Part shown: in pieces, positions 16,958-27,410 of the stretch
How the letters are laid out: the number at the start of each line of letters is the position of its first letter
How positions within the stretch are numbered: the first letter of the stretch is position 1
From: Bacteroidota bacterium
GTDB lineage: Bacteria > Bacteroidota > Bacteroidia > AKYH767-A > OLB10
NCBI GenBank assembly: GCA_016714005.1
Contig: JADJOA010000003.1
Location: forward strand, 258,639 to 322,638
Length of the DNA: 64,000 bases
Direction: 5' to 3'
Made by a program: the position numbers and the translations under genes
The notes under the pieces: generated by a model
The model's database searches: none
What the model saw: the letters and a program-made list of their open reading frames with translations, nothing else
Told to the model about the DNA's origin: nothing

Positions 16958-18196
16958 TTAGCTGTTTATCAGAAATTTTAAATTCTGATCATTGTGCTTT
17001 GAACTAAACCTTGCAATGTAAACACCTTTTGCAAACAAACTTTTATCTAACTGCAATGATGAAGTTAGGGAGCGAAGTGTTTGGCGATAAATTATTTTAC
17101 CAGATAAATCAGTAACAGAAAAATTAGCTTGTTGCTGAATGCCTTTTATAGAAAAAATAATTTTATCTGCTGAGTAGCTCACCGTATAATTACTGATTGA
17201 TAAACCAGTGTTACCTACCGTAGTTACATCAGCAAACGACCACCAATCATTTTGATAATTGATGTTTGGAAAAACATCACTAGAACCTATACCAACATAA
17301 GCCTTGTTACCTATTGTCATAAAGGATGAGCCTTGTCTTGTACCTCCGGCAAAATTTTGAGTGGCAGTCCATGTATCAATTACAGGATCGTAAAAATAAA
17401 AATCGTCAAAGGTTGATTGACCTGTTGTAACTAACTTTGAACCTGTACCTAAAAAAGCACGGCTGTTGAGAATAAAAACAGCATTGCCATAACTTGCATT
17501 GCCGGGGTATGAAGTTTTTTGCAGCCATGTGTTATTTTGCGGATCGTACTGCCATAAATCATAGCTGTTATAATTTGTTCCCTGATTTGCTCCACCTACA
17601 ACAAACCCAAAACCATTTAGGGCAAAACCTCTGGCGCTTTGTCTTAGTGCACCGGGCATAGAAGCAATAGCACTCCATGTATTTGTAAGTGGATTAAAAG
17701 AAAAGAAATCAGAAAAATAACCTCCGTATTTTCCCATTCCTACATAAGCAGTGTTGCCAATAACAAATGATGCGCAGGTGTATCTAATGCCTCCCGCAAA
17801 ATTTGCTTTCTGTAGCCAACTGTTTGTTGAAGGATCGTACTCCCATGTATCATTAAAATAGGTTGATGCAAGATCAAACCCTGTGGTAACATACCCTTTG
17901 CCATCAATTTCAAAAGAACTTGCGCCTAACCTGCCGGAAGCCGGTAATGTTGCTTTTTGACTCCATGTATCAGCCGCTGCATCATATTGCCAAAAATCGT
18001 TAATGAGATTAGTTGAAGCCCCGCTTTGAACAATTCCGCTACCTATATAGCCATAGTTGCCAATGGAGAAATGAAAAGCACCATAACGATTGCAAGGGGA
18101 GAAATTTGCTTTTTGTGTCCACACATATTGCTGTGCAACAACATTAAGCACCAACAGATTTAAAATAACAGAAAAAACTACTGAAGTCTTTTTCAT
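16958..18196 (-). CDS. Secreted kelch-repeat protein with T9SS sorting domain (kelch 1)
   Basis: This 412-residue protein has a signal peptide (MKKTSVVFSVILNLLVLNVV-AQ) and about six kelch repeats of the form W-x-Q-K-A-x-F ... R-x-G-A ... G-Y-(I/V)-G-x-G ... N-D-x-W-x-Y-D-P. These should make a six-bladed beta-propeller. The C-terminus carries a T9SS sorting domain (I-S-N-Y-T-V ... F-S-V-T-D-L-S-G-K-I-I-Y ... G-V-Y-I-A-R-F-S). It is probably displayed on or released from the cell surface. Kelch propellers bind proteins or glycans, but no ligand can be assigned. The frame is intact; kelch 2 lies 11 bp upstream on the same strand. Confidence 0.88.
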   Translation of the reverse strand: MKKTSVVFSVILNLLVLNVVAQQYVWTQKANFSPCNRYGAFHFSIGNYGYIGSGIVQSGASTNLINDFWQYDAAADTWSQKATLPASGRLGASSFEIDGKGYVTTGFDLASTYFNDTWEYDPSTNSWLQKANFAGGIRYTCASFVIGNTAYVGMGKYGGYFSDFFSFNPLTNTWSAIASMPGALRQSARGFALNGFGFVVGGANQGTNYNSYDLWQYDPQNNTWLQKTSYPGNASYGNAVFILNSRAFLGTGSKLVTTGQSTFDDFYFYDPVIDTWTATQNFAGGTRQGSSFMTIGNKAYVGIGSSDVFPNINYQNDWWSFADVTTVGNTGLSISNYTVSYSADKIIFSIKGIQQQANFSVTDLSGKIIYRQTLRSLTSSLQLDKSLFAKGVYIARFSSKHNDQNLKFLINS

Positions 18197-18207
18197 TCTT
18201 AAATAAG

Positions 18208-20548
18208 TTAGTTTTTAATTACAATTTTTGAGTTAAATATTTTACCCTCTGCTGTAATTAGCGAAACAAAATAAATGCCCTGAGAAAGTTCTGGCAACCT
18301 TACAGCAAGAGAACCTTGAGGAGTGTATTCGTTATCGAATGATTTTGTAAATACTGTTTCTCCATTGGTGCTTATCATTTTTAGTTTTGATGAGTTAAAA
18401 CCGGAAGGCAATTTTAAATAGAAAGATTTGGTAGCAGGGTTAGGGAATACCGTTAACTGATTGCTTCCGTTTGAAAAATCACTAACTGATGTGGGAGAAA
18501 CAATTTCAGTTACAGCAGTATTGGTAAGTACCGGTGCATTAAAATCGAAATAAATTGCAGCACTGTTTTCAATTATATCACCCAGTTGCAAACTTGTTTG
18601 GGGTTTAATTCTGTACCTGATAAATCCATGACTCAATGGTTCGTTCATATTGCTATCAACCAACAGTATGTTGTTGAATTTAAAACCAAAGAAATTGTAA
18701 ACAGGGTCGTGCCTTAGTACAACAGGATGAGAGGTTGATATCAATTCAAATGAACTTAACTCAACACCTTGTGGTACGGCATTAACTACATCAATATTAA
18801 ATGCTGTGTCGGTTCCGGTGTTTTGAAAACGAATTAAATACTCTAACCATGGCTGTGTGGTAAGCTGCGTGGTGGTAATTTCACCCAGGTTAACCTGAAT
18901 ATCGTTAGGATCGTAAGAACCTGTTACTACCTCGCCCCAGATACTGTAATTATTGTAAACGTTTATATCGTTAGCAATAGGATCAATAACTACGGGTGAG
19001 GTAACCGTTGTGCCAATAGGTGTAGTTGCATCTACATTAACCGTTACCAGGAAGTTTGCAGACTGAAATGGATTGATAGCGGGTAATGACCATATTACCG
19101 TATCGTTACCGGTGTAAGATGGCGTTTCGGTGGCGGATGAGAAGGTAAGATTTGTATCGAGCACAAGTGTGATTATGGGGTTCTCGATATTTGTTCCAAG
19201 ATTACTGCAAGTAATGTTATACATGGCATCGAAACCAGGGCGGAAGTTTCCATAAGGGGAAATGGTAACACTCAAATCTCTGAATAATGTTGAAGCCTGG
19301 AATGCAAAATCGTTTAAAGAATCTATTTGATTTATGCCGCTGAAATAAATATTGTGTGAAACGGGTTGTGGTGAGAAGTAACCGATTGAATCGGTGGTAA
19401 CGGAGAAGTTTCCGGAGTCAGTTACATATAGTTCATAGCTTCCATCAGGGCGAGTAAAAGTAAAGGCTCCTGTATTGAGTTCATATATAATTTTAGAAGC
19501 ACACTCCACTTCCCCACTATCCATGACAAGGTTATTATTAAAATCCAGGAATGCATTACCAGAAATTGTATTTGCATCCACTAGTGTGCATTCCCACCAA
19601 TCATTTGCCGTAAAATAATCATTCGTGTTTTGATCTGTATACGAGCCTTGTCCAATATATGCTTTGCCATTAGCAACTGCAGTAATAAGAGCATGTCTTT
19701 TCCCTCCTGGAAAAAAAGAAACAAAGGTCCACTTGTCTAAAGATGGATCATAAGAATAAATACTCGAAAAAGGTTCACCTGCCCAATTGGACCCTCCAAC
19801 CAAATAAGCTTTATTATTCAAAACAAATGTTGAGCCCGAGCTTCTTGCAGTGTCGGGATAATTTGCTTTAGCAGTCCAAGAATTTAGATTTGGATCAAAC
19901 TGCCATAAATCATTGTAATTAACCTGATATTGCCCACCCATAGTTATATATGCATAACCACCAAGGCTAAAACCATGAGATGCCTGCCGAACATTGCCAG
20001 GAAGGTTTGCTTTTTTGGGTCCATGTATTTGCTATAGGGTCAAATTCCCACCAGTCCTTACTAAGTGGTGCATAGCCAGTGCCCATATAACCTTTTCCGT
20101 TAAGCTCTAAAGCAACACCGGTATACCTAATTGAGGGAAAAGATTGCACTGCGCTCCATGCGTTCGTCCCGGGATCATAAGAATATGTAAAGTTGAAAGA
20201 AGTGGCTGAACCTGGTCCGGTACGATGCCATCCACCTATGACATAGCCAATATTGCTTATTACAAAAGCCGAAGAACCATAAGTTCCACCAAGAGGCATG
20301 TCAGCCTTTTGTGTCCAACCATCGTTCGTTGGATCATACTCCCATAGGTTTTGATAATTGCTATCTAACCCACCTGTACATCCTCCTGCCACATAAATAA
20401 GGTTGTTAATTGTAAAAGAGCATCCGGAATAAATTCCGCTAGGAATTCCGGGAACAGGAGATTTTTGTAACCAAGAAAATGCTTGTCCCAAAGAGTAGTT
20501 TGGATTTAAAAGAAACAAAAACGCAACGGTTAAGGGTAGTTTTTTCAT
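18208..20548 (-). CDS. Secreted kelch protein with DUF11-like/T9SS C-terminal modules (kelch 2, one frameshift)
   Basis: Two frames make one protein of about 780 residues. Removing one base in the T6 run at 20011-20016 (plus strand) joins W-T-Q-K to A-N-L-P-G-N-V-R-Q-A-S-H-G-F. The parts are a signal peptide (MKKLPLTVAFLFLLNPNYSLGQ), about six kelch repeats, an SdrD/Cna-B-like segment (I-S-G-N-A-F-L-D-F-N-N-N), a DUF11-like conserved-repeat module with S-Y-D-P-N-D-I-Q-V-N and Y-L-I-R-F-Q-N-T-G-T-D-T-A, and a T9SS sorting domain (V-F-P-N-P-A-T-K-S-F-Y). The modular tail is typical of large Bacteroidota surface proteins. It begins 75 bp before the flippase stop. Confidence 0.85.
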
Positions 20549-20622
20549 AAGAGCAATTGTTTAATTTATTTGACAACAAATTTATAAATTCAAGTCAATT
20601 TCCAAAGCTAATTTTCAAATTA

Positions 20623-22128
20623 TCAAGTTTTATGCTTATTAAAATACTTTCTAAAATCTGGTATAAGTTTGAAAAAAAAAGATAATGATGAAAATAAAAT
20701 AATAATAATAAATGAGCGAAATGCAATATCGTAAAAATTGTTAGCTAAGTGGGGTAAGAAAATAACGGCACAATATGTCGACAATGTGATCAAAAATATT
20801 TTTAAAGAATGGTATGTAAAAGGTTGAAGTTTGAACAGTTTATAAATAAATACAAGCTTGGTCAGGTTAAAGATTATTGCAGAAATACAAGTGGCTAAAG
20901 CTGCTCCATTAATACCAAATCGGGGAATAAAAAAAAGATTATTAAGTATTGCTATAATAAAAAGGGAAATGAGAATGTATGTTCCGTAAATATATTTATT
21001 GGAGGTGTAAATTATGCTATCATTTACCCCCGAAGCCATGTTTACAAGTGCGCCAATGCTAACAATAGTTACCACATGCTTACCCATTTCAAATTCTGGA
21101 TCCGGAAACATCTTAAATAAAGAATCGAGGTTAAGATTTATTCCTAAAAACAACAGACACCCCAATAGAAACAGGTAATGAGAAGATTGGTAATAAACCT
21201 TTCTGATGTCTTCAATATTTCCATCATTCCATGCCTGAGAAATGGTTGCCACGCCTATTTTTTCTACTGCGCCCAAGGGAGCCTCAATTACTGTTGGAAT
21301 GAATACAACAACTGAATAGATTCCCACCATTGCCAGAGGCACATATTGACCAAGCATTACAACATCAAGATATTTAAGTCCTAATGATGACAAGGCAGCG
21401 AATGACAATAGCATTCCATATCTGAGCATGCTTACCGGCTCTTTGTCTTTTAAAAATACTGCATCTACCTTAAGGGAAGGCTTGTCGATTAAATATATAT
21501 ATATGAATAAAATGAACAACTGAAATCCGTATATTAAAACAAAAAGCAGTACAAACTGATCAAGTGAAATTACCTTGCAGTGATAAACATAAAACAGAAT
21601 AATTGACAGTATCCTTATAACTACATCATTAATTAAACTTGGGAATGAAGACTTAAATAAAGAATAACAGTATGAGTTTAACACACTAACTAAAGCCAGT
21701 ATAAAAGTTAAAGGAAAAACATAAGAAAAATATTCTGTAAATAAGCCTGATTGAACACTGTAGCTTTTAACAATAACATCTTTTAAAAACCACATAATAC
21801 TTCCTAAAATAATAAAGCCGATTAATGGAAATAAAATTATAAATCCGAAAAATCCGTAGTGCTTTTTATCTTTATCTCTAAATAGTGGGAAATACTTTAG
21901 CGTAATACTGTTAATCCCCAAAGGCATAAATGTTGCCACTAAAAAAGAGAATGAAAGCAATATTCTGGTTAATCCTATTTCCTCTTTAGTTAAAAACCGC
22001 GGCTGAATAATGAGAAGGCTTATAAATCCAATTAAAATTCCAACATAAGTTATAAAACTGTTGTATATTCCTTGTCTCTTTACAATGCCCACACTTTTTA
22101 TATTTGCGGTTAAAAATATCAAGTTCAC
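20623..22128 (-). CDS. Oligosaccharide flippase (Wzx / polysaccharide-synthesis family)
   Basis: The 501-residue protein is almost entirely hydrophobic, with about 12-14 membrane helices separated by short loops. It includes K-R-Q-G-I-Y-N-S-F-I-T-Y-V-G-I-L-I-G at the start, typical of the Wzx-like polysaccharide_synt group. Such proteins flip lipid-linked oligosaccharide units across the inner membrane. It is transcribed away from the rfb operon, with which it shares an 87-bp divergent gap, and fits as the exporter for that locus. The frame is intact. No Wzy polymerase is obvious nearby, although YfhO-like and other membrane proteins are present. Confidence 0.85.
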   Translation of the reverse strand: MNLIFLTANIKSVGIVKRQGIYNSFITYVGILIGFISLLIIQPRFLTKEEIGLTRILLSFSFLVATFMPLGINSITLKYFPLFRDKDKKHYGFFGFIILFPLIGFIILGSIMWFLKDVIVKSYSVQSGLFTEYFSYVFPLTFILALVSVLNSYCYSLFKSSFPSLINDVVIRILSIILFYVYHCKVISLDQFVLLFVLIYGFQLFILFIYIYLIDKPSLKVDAVFLKDKEPVSMLRYGMLLSFAALSSLGLKYLDVVMLGQYVPLAMVGIYSVVVFIPTVIEAPLGAVEKIGVATISQAWNDGNIEDIRKVYYQSSHYLFLLGCLLFLGINLNLDSLFKMFPDPEFEMGKHVVTIVSIGALVNMASGVNDSIIYTSNKYIYGTYILISLFIIAILNNLFFIPRFGINGAALATCISAIIFNLTKLVFIYKLFKLQPFTYHSLKIFLITLSTYCAVIFLPHLANNFYDIAFRSFIIIILFSSLSFFFKLIPDFRKYFNKHKT

Positions 22129-22215
22129 ATTTTCAAATTTTTAATGTAAACTTTGTTTATTAACGCGTAAATTAACGCATTTACGCTAAATGTGTTGAAG
22201 CTATTGAATGTTTAA

Positions 22216-22992
22216 ATGAAAATAATTATACTTTGCGGAGGACTTGGCACACGCCTTAAGGAAGAAACTGAATACAAACCTAAGCCAATGGTAGAGGTAG
22301 GTGGGCGCCCCATATTGTGGCATATTATGAAAACATATTCTCACTATGGTTACAATAAGTTTGTATTGTGTTTAGGTTACAGGGGAGATGTTATCAAAAA
22401 CTATTTCTACAATTACGAAATAAGAAGTAATGATTTTACACTCACGCTTGGCACGGGCGAAATTAAATCGCACAATAACCACGATGAGTCTGGCTGGGAA
22501 ATAACATTTGCCGAAACAGGTGCTTTAAATATGACCGGTTCCCGTGTAAAGCAAATTGAAAAATATGTAGATGGTGATGTATTTATGCTCACCTATGGAG
22601 ATGGGGTATGTAATGTTGACATAGCAAAACTATTGGCATTTCATAAATCACATGGCAAAACAGGAACAGTTACAGAGGTGTTACCTCCATCGCGTTTTGG
22701 CGAATTAATGATTGACGGCACTGCCGTGAAATCATTTACCGAAAAACCGCAAATACATGAAGGCGGGCATATTAACGGAGGTTACTTTGTTTTTAACAAA
22801 GAGTTTTTCAGTTACCTCAATGCTGACCCTAACTGTATTCTTGAACGCTCTCCTTTAGAAACATTGGCAGAAAAAAATCAGTTAATGATGTATGCACACG
22901 ATGGCTTTTGGCAATGCATGGATACTTATCGCGATTTTGAATATTTAAATTCGCTATGGCGAGATAATAAAGCTGCATGGAAAGTGTGGTAA
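22216..22992 (+). CDS. rfbF: Glucose-1-phosphate cytidylyltransferase
   Basis: RfbF makes CDP-glucose from CTP and glucose-1-phosphate, the entry step to CDP-3,6-dideoxyhexoses. The 258-residue protein has the nucleotidyltransferase signature ILCGGLGTRLKEETEYKPKP and the subgroup-typical G-G-R-P-I-L-W-H-I-M-K. Later motifs are V-T-E-V-L-P-P-S-R-F-G-E and F-W-Q-C-M-D-T-Y-R-D. Length and frame are normal. It opens an operon with rfbG and rfbH, the next two genes. pyrG at 13973 would supply the CTP, though it is not linked by an operon. Confidence 0.95.
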   Translation: MKIIILCGGLGTRLKEETEYKPKPMVEVGGRPILWHIMKTYSHYGYNKFVLCLGYRGDVIKNYFYNYEIRSNDFTLTLGTGEIKSHNNHDESGWEITFAETGALNMTGSRVKQIEKYVDGDVFMLTYGDGVCNVDIAKLLAFHKSHGKTGTVTEVLPPSRFGELMIDGTAVKSFTEKPQIHEGGHINGGYFVFNKEFFSYLNADPNCILERSPLETLAEKNQLMMYAHDGFWQCMDTYRDFEYLNSLWRDNKAAWKVW

Positions 22993-23020
22993 AGCCTTGG
23001 ACTAGCAATAGATTAAATTA

Positions 23021-24097
23021 ATGCACTTCAGAAATACTTTCAAAAACAAAAAAGTTTTCCTTACCGGGCACACCGGCTTCAAAGGCTCGTGGATGAGCAT
23101 ATGGCTAAGCATGCTGGGCGCGCAGGTAAAAGGCTATGCATTAAAACCTGAAAAAACATCACTTTACACTCAAATAAATGAGCAATTAAAAAAACACCAA
23201 TCGGTAATTGCTGACATACGTAACCGTAAAAAATTAGAAAAGGAAATCCTCGATTTTCAGCCCGATTTTATTTTTCATCTCGCTGCTCAACCATTGGTGC
23301 TCGCCTCCTATAAAAATCCGGTCGAAACCTTTGAAGTAAACGTAACAGGTACTGCCAATCTTTTAGATTCGGTAAAAAATCTCAAAAAAAAATGTGCCGT
23401 AGTTATCGTTACTACTGATAAGGTTTACGAAAACCTGGAAAAAAACTACACCTACAAAGAAACCGATAGATTAGGAGGCTACGACCCTTACAGTGCCAGC
23501 AAAGCAGCGGCAGAAATTATAACAAATTCTTATCGCCAATCATTCTTCAACCCTTACAATTACAAAACCCATAAAAAAACAATTGCCACTGCACGCGCAG
23601 GCAATGTAATAGGCGGAGGCGACTATGCAGAAAACCGCATTGTACCTGATGTTTACAAGGCATTATCAAAATCGCAACCTGTAATGGTGCGCAATCCTCA
23701 AGCCGTGCGCCCATGGCAGCATGTACTCGAGCCGTTACATGGCTACCTTACTTTAGCTGCAGCCATGCACAAACAACCCCAAAAGTTCGCAACATCGTTT
23801 AACTTTGGACCTGTAAAAAAGGATGCGCTCCAGGTTTGGAAATTGGTATCAATTGCCATGTTAAGTTGGGGCGGGGGTGTAGCAAGATTAGCAAGGGAGA
23901 AAAAAGCACCTCATGAAGCTGGCTTGTTGATGCTTGACATTACAAAAGCAAAAAAACACCTTAAATGGAAACCACGCTGGGATTCAGCAACAGCAATTGA
24001 CAAGACCATGAGCTGGTATAAAAACAGTTTAAATAAAAATTGCAATGTAATGGCGTTGTGTTTGGGGGATATAAAGGAGTATAGTTTGAATAGTTAA
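23021..24097 (+). CDS. rfbG: CDP-glucose 4,6-dehydratase
   Basis: RfbG converts CDP-glucose to CDP-4-keto-6-deoxyglucose with bound NAD. The protein has the SDR motif V-F-L-T-G-H-T-G-F-K-G-S-W (residues ~12-24), V-T-T-D-K-V-Y-E, and the catalytic Y-x3-K in Y-D-P-Y-S-A-S-K. R-A-G-N-V-I-G-G-G-D-Y and R-P-W-Q-H-V-L-E-P are typical of the CDP-glucose branch. Length 358 is normal and the frame is intact. It sits 28 bp after rfbF and one base before rfbH, so all three are likely co-transcribed. Confidence 0.95.
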   Translation: MHFRNTFKNKKVFLTGHTGFKGSWMSIWLSMLGAQVKGYALKPEKTSLYTQINEQLKKHQSVIADIRNRKKLEKEILDFQPDFIFHLAAQPLVLASYKNPVETFEVNVTGTANLLDSVKNLKKKCAVVIVTTDKVYENLEKNYTYKETDRLGGYDPYSASKAAAEIITNSYRQSFFNPYNYKTHKKTIATARAGNVIGGGDYAENRIVPDVYKALSKSQPVMVRNPQAVRPWQHVLEPLHGYLTLAAAMHKQPQKFATSFNFGPVKKDALQVWKLVSIAMLSWGGGVARLAREKKAPHEAGLLMLDITKAKKHLKWKPRWDSATAIDKTMSWYKNSLNKNCNVMALCLGDIKEYSLNS

Positions 24098-24098
24098 A

Positions 24099-25424
24099 AT
24101 GTCTTATATAAAAATAAAACGAAATGCTACTGAAATCAAAAACGAAATTTTTGATTTGGTAAAGGAATATTATTCTGAAGTTTTTTCTGTAAAGGATTTT
24201 ATTCCGGGAGTTACTTCTGTTCCCGTAAGTGGAAAAGTTTTTGATTATGAGGAATTAAATTCTATTGTAGAGTCGGCTTTGGATGGTTGGTTTACCACTG
24301 GTCGGTTTAATGAAGCCTTTGAAAAAGAACTTGCAAAGTTTATAAATACCAAAAGAGTAATAACAGTAAACTCGGGTTCATCTGCTAATTTGCTTGCATT
24401 TGCATCTCTTACAGCCAATGAATTAGGAGCGCGTGCCATCAAACCAGGTGATGAATTAATTACTGTGGCAGCATCCTTCCCAACAACATTAAATCCTGCG
24501 CTACAGTATGGAGTTGTTCCTGTTTTTGTAGATGTACATATACCCACTTATAATATTGATATAACTAAAATTGAAGCAGCAATAAGCCCAAAAACAAAAG
24601 CAATTATGATTGCTCATACATTGGGTAATCCGTTTAGTGTAGAGGAAGTAGCTGAAATTTGTAAGAAACATAATCTCTGGCTTATTGAGGATTGTTGTGA
24701 TGCATTGGGTGCAACAGTAAACGGAAAACATGTGGGCACATTTGGTGACATAGGAACATTAAGTTTTTATCCTGCACATCATATTACTATGGGCGAAGGA
24801 GGAGCTATATTCACAAAAAATAGTAAACTTGTTTCCATTATTGAATCATTTCGTGATTGGGGACGCGACTGCTGGTGTGCTTCAGGTTGTGATAATACGT
24901 GCGGTAAACGCTTTGAATGGCAGTTGGGTGATTTGCCTCAAGGTTATGATCATAAGTATATCTATTCACGTATCGGCTATAATTTGAAGATTACGGATAT
25001 GCAGGCGGCATTAGGACTTGCGCAATTAAAAAAACTGCCCGCGTTTATAAATAAGCGAAATAGTAATTTTGAAAAGATTAAGAAAGGTCTAATCCCCTTA
25101 AACCATAAAATTATTTTACCCGAGGCAACACCCGGAACAATACCTTCATGGTTTGGATTTTTAATAACAGTAAAGGACAATGCAGGCATAACGCGCAATG
25201 AGTTAGTCACTAAACTAAACGATGCAAAAATTGCCACCCGCTTATTATTTGCCGGTGATGTACGTAAGCAGCCTTATTTTAAAAACATCCATTACCGGTC
25301 TGTTGGCCAACTAACCAACACTTCCATAATTATGAATAATACTTTTTGGATTGGTGTTACGCCTATGATTACTGATGATATGATTGAGTATATGGTTGAG
25401 ACCTTTGTGAAAATTTTGAGATAA
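24099..25424 (+). CDS. rfbH: CDP-4-keto-6-deoxyglucose 3-dehydrase (E1, RfbH/DdhC type)
   Basis: RfbH/DdhC removes the C3 hydroxyl of CDP-4-keto-6-deoxyglucose using PMP and an iron-sulfur centre with a separate reductase. The usual PLP-binding lysine is replaced by histidine in S-F-Y-P-A-H-H-I-T-M-G-E-G-G, the hallmark of this enzyme. A cysteine cluster follows (D-C-W-C-A-S-G-C-D-N-T-C-G-K-R-F), consistent with the [2Fe-2S] site. The length of 441 is normal. The E3-type reductase partner (AscD/DdhD) is not seen in this window. Product: a CDP-4-keto-3,6-dideoxyhexose for the genes downstream. Confidence 0.95.
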   Translation: MSYIKIKRNATEIKNEIFDLVKEYYSEVFSVKDFIPGVTSVPVSGKVFDYEELNSIVESALDGWFTTGRFNEAFEKELAKFINTKRVITVNSGSSANLLAFASLTANELGARAIKPGDELITVAASFPTTLNPALQYGVVPVFVDVHIPTYNIDITKIEAAISPKTKAIMIAHTLGNPFSVEEVAEICKKHNLWLIEDCCDALGATVNGKHVGTFGDIGTLSFYPAHHITMGEGGAIFTKNSKLVSIIESFRDWGRDCWCASGCDNTCGKRFEWQLGDLPQGYDHKYIYSRIGYNLKITDMQAALGLAQLKKLPAFINKRNSNFEKIKKGLIPLNHKIILPEATPGTIPSWFGFLITVKDNAGITRNELVTKLNDAKIATRLLFAGDVRKQPYFKNIHYRSVGQLTNTSIIMNNTFWIGVTPMITDDMIEYMVETFVKILR

Positions 25425-25429
25425 TTGGA

Positions 25430-26485
25430 ATGCTAAAGGGGAAATTGCATCCGGTTATTTTTGAAGATATAAATGCTATCACTTCTTCAGGTATAGATTT
25501 TGAACGATTTACCAATAAGACCATTTTAATTAGTGGTGCCAATGGTTTTTTAGCATCCTACATTGTTTATACTTTGTTACATTTGAATGATACAAAGCAA
25601 ATCAATTGTAAAGTTATTGGTATCTCAAGAAACAAAGAAAAAGCAGAAAGTAAATTCAGTAACGTTCGTGAAAGAAGCGATTTTGAGATTATAATTCAGG
25701 ATGTATCGGATCATTTAAGCATTGATAGAAAAATAGACTTCGTTATTCATGCTGCCAGCCAGGCAAGTCCTAAATATTATGGGATTGATCCGGTTGGAAC
25801 ATTGAATGCAAATGTTCTTGGAACAAATAATCTTTTAGAACTGGCTAGAAAGAATAAAGTTGAATCATTTTTATATTTCAGTTCAAGTGAAGTATATGGG
25901 GTAGTGGGTGAAGATAAAATACCAACCAAAGAAAACGATTATGGATTTATTGACTGCACAAATGTTCGTTCCTGTTATGCTGAAAGCAAACGTATGGGAG
26001 AAACGATGTGTGTAAGCTGGTTAAATCAATATCATGTTCCAGTAAAAATTGTCAGACCATTTCATACCTATGGTCCCGGAATGTTAATGGATGATGGTAG
26101 AGTGTATGCTGATTTTATTGCTGATATTGTAAATAACCGAAGCATTGAAATGAAAAGTGATGGATTGGCAATGCGCGCCTTCTGCTATTTGAAAGATGCT
26201 ACAGAAGGTTTTCTTAATGTATTAATAAAAGGAAATAATGGTGAGGCATATAATGTTGGAAATCCTAATGGAGAAATAAGTATAATTGATCTTGCTGAAA
26301 AATTAGTAGCATTGTTCCCGGAGAAACAAATTAAGGTAATTAAAAAACAGGTTGAACAGAAAGGATATCTCCAGAGTACTGTACAAAGAAACTGCCCTGA
26401 TGTTTCAAAATTAAATTCTTTAGGCTGGGTACCATCAACCCCAATTGAAATTGGATTTAAACGCACAGTAGAAAGTTATTTATGA
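25430..26485 (+). CDS. NAD-dependent epimerase/dehydratase, nucleotide-sugar reductase or epimerase
   Basis: This extended SDR protein of 351 residues has the Rossmann motif S-G-A-N-G-F-L-A-S-Y, S-S-S-E-V-Y-G, and the catalytic Y-A-E-S-K-R-M-G-E. R-P-F-H-T-Y-G-P-G and R-A-F-C-Y are typical of the dTDP-glucose dehydratase / UDP-glucuronate decarboxylase superfamily. Its place after rfbH suggests that it reduces or epimerises the CDP-4-keto-3,6-dideoxyhexose, as RfbJ or RfbS do for abequose or paratose. It could instead act on a different nucleotide sugar. The frame is intact and overlaps the next gene by four bases (ATGA). Confidence 0.85.
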   Translation: MLKGKLHPVIFEDINAITSSGIDFERFTNKTILISGANGFLASYIVYTLLHLNDTKQINCKVIGISRNKEKAESKFSNVRERSDFEIIIQDVSDHLSIDRKIDFVIHAASQASPKYYGIDPVGTLNANVLGTNNLLELARKNKVESFLYFSSSEVYGVVGEDKIPTKENDYGFIDCTNVRSCYAESKRMGETMCVSWLNQYHVPVKIVRPFHTYGPGMLMDDGRVYADFIADIVNNRSIEMKSDGLAMRAFCYLKDATEGFLNVLIKGNNGEAYNVGNPNGEISIIDLAEKLVALFPEKQIKVIKKQVEQKGYLQSTVQRNCPDVSKLNSLGWVPSTPIEIGFKRTVESYL

Positions 26486-27408
26486 GTCTAAATGAAATAA
26501 AGAACTCCTTTCAAAAAGAAAATATAGATAAGTGGCAATACATTGATGAGATGTATTTGCAACATGCGTTACTTTTTGACTACAGTAAGTTTATTAAAAA
26601 CACTAATATCTCAGCCATTGAATTGGTTGATGATAAAGTTATAATGACATTTCGGGATTCAGGAGTCAGGTTTATCTGTATTGAAAATGACAAACGGCTT
26701 GCACCACTTGATACACTAAATTTCGGATCATACGAAATTGAGGAGTTGTACATGCAACTCAATTTAATGGATGATAGAATAAATGTGTTTGATGTCGGGG
26801 CTAATCTTGGTTGGTATGCACTTCATGTAGCGAAAGCAAAACCATCAAGTTGTGTGTTTTCATTTGAACCAGTGCCTTCAACATTCAAGTATTTGAATGA
26901 TAACATTGCCTTAAATGGATTGTCTAACATTCAAACATTCAATTTTGGTTTATCTGATTCTGAAGGTGAGTTTTCTTTTTATTTTGACCCCGAGCTTTCT
27001 GTTAATGCCAGTCTTACAAATGTTTCAGGAAATGAGAATATTAAAGAAGTAACTTGCAAGGTTAAAATGTTGGATGCTTTTGCATCAATTGAAAACAGCT
27101 CAATTGATTTTATTAAATGTGACGTTGAAGGTGCTGAGTTGTTAGCGTTTAAAGGTGGAATGGAAACCATTAAAAAACACTTACCAATCGTTTTTACAGA
27201 GATGTTGCGTAAATGGACTTCTAAATTCAACTATCATCCTAATGATATCATTAGCCTTTTTACTGGCATAGGCTATGAGTGTTTTGTAATAACTGAAGGT
27301 AAGTTGAAAAAGTTAACACATGTAGATGAATATACTATTGATACAAATTATTTTTTTCTACATTCACAAAAGCATGCAAGTAAAATTTCTAATTTTTTAA
27401 TTAAATAA
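26482..27408 (+). CDS. FkbM-family methyltransferase
   Basis: The 308-residue protein carries the FkbM domain: S-adenosylmethionine motif V-F-D-V-G-A-N-L-G-W-Y-A-L (about residues 100-112), then S-F-E-P-V-P-S-T-F-K-Y-L-N-D-N and D-F-I-K-C-D-V-E-G-A-E. FkbM enzymes O-methylate sugars or polyketides, and in O-antigen clusters they usually methylate a hydroxyl of a sugar residue. The start overlaps the preceding stop (ATGA), which implies translational coupling. A non-conserved ~95-residue N-terminal region precedes the domain. The acceptor sugar cannot be specified. Confidence 0.88.
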   Translation: MSLNEIKNSFQKENIDKWQYIDEMYLQHALLFDYSKFIKNTNISAIELVDDKVIMTFRDSGVRFICIENDKRLAPLDTLNFGSYEIEELYMQLNLMDDRINVFDVGANLGWYALHVAKAKPSSCVFSFEPVPSTFKYLNDNIALNGLSNIQTFNFGLSDSEGEFSFYFDPELSVNASLTNVSGNENIKEVTCKVKMLDAFASIENSSIDFIKCDVEGAELLAFKGGMETIKKHLPIVFTEMLRKWTSKFNYHPNDIISLFTGIGYECFVITEGKLKKLTHVDEYTIDTNYFFLHSQKHASKISNFLIK

Positions 27409-27410
27409 TA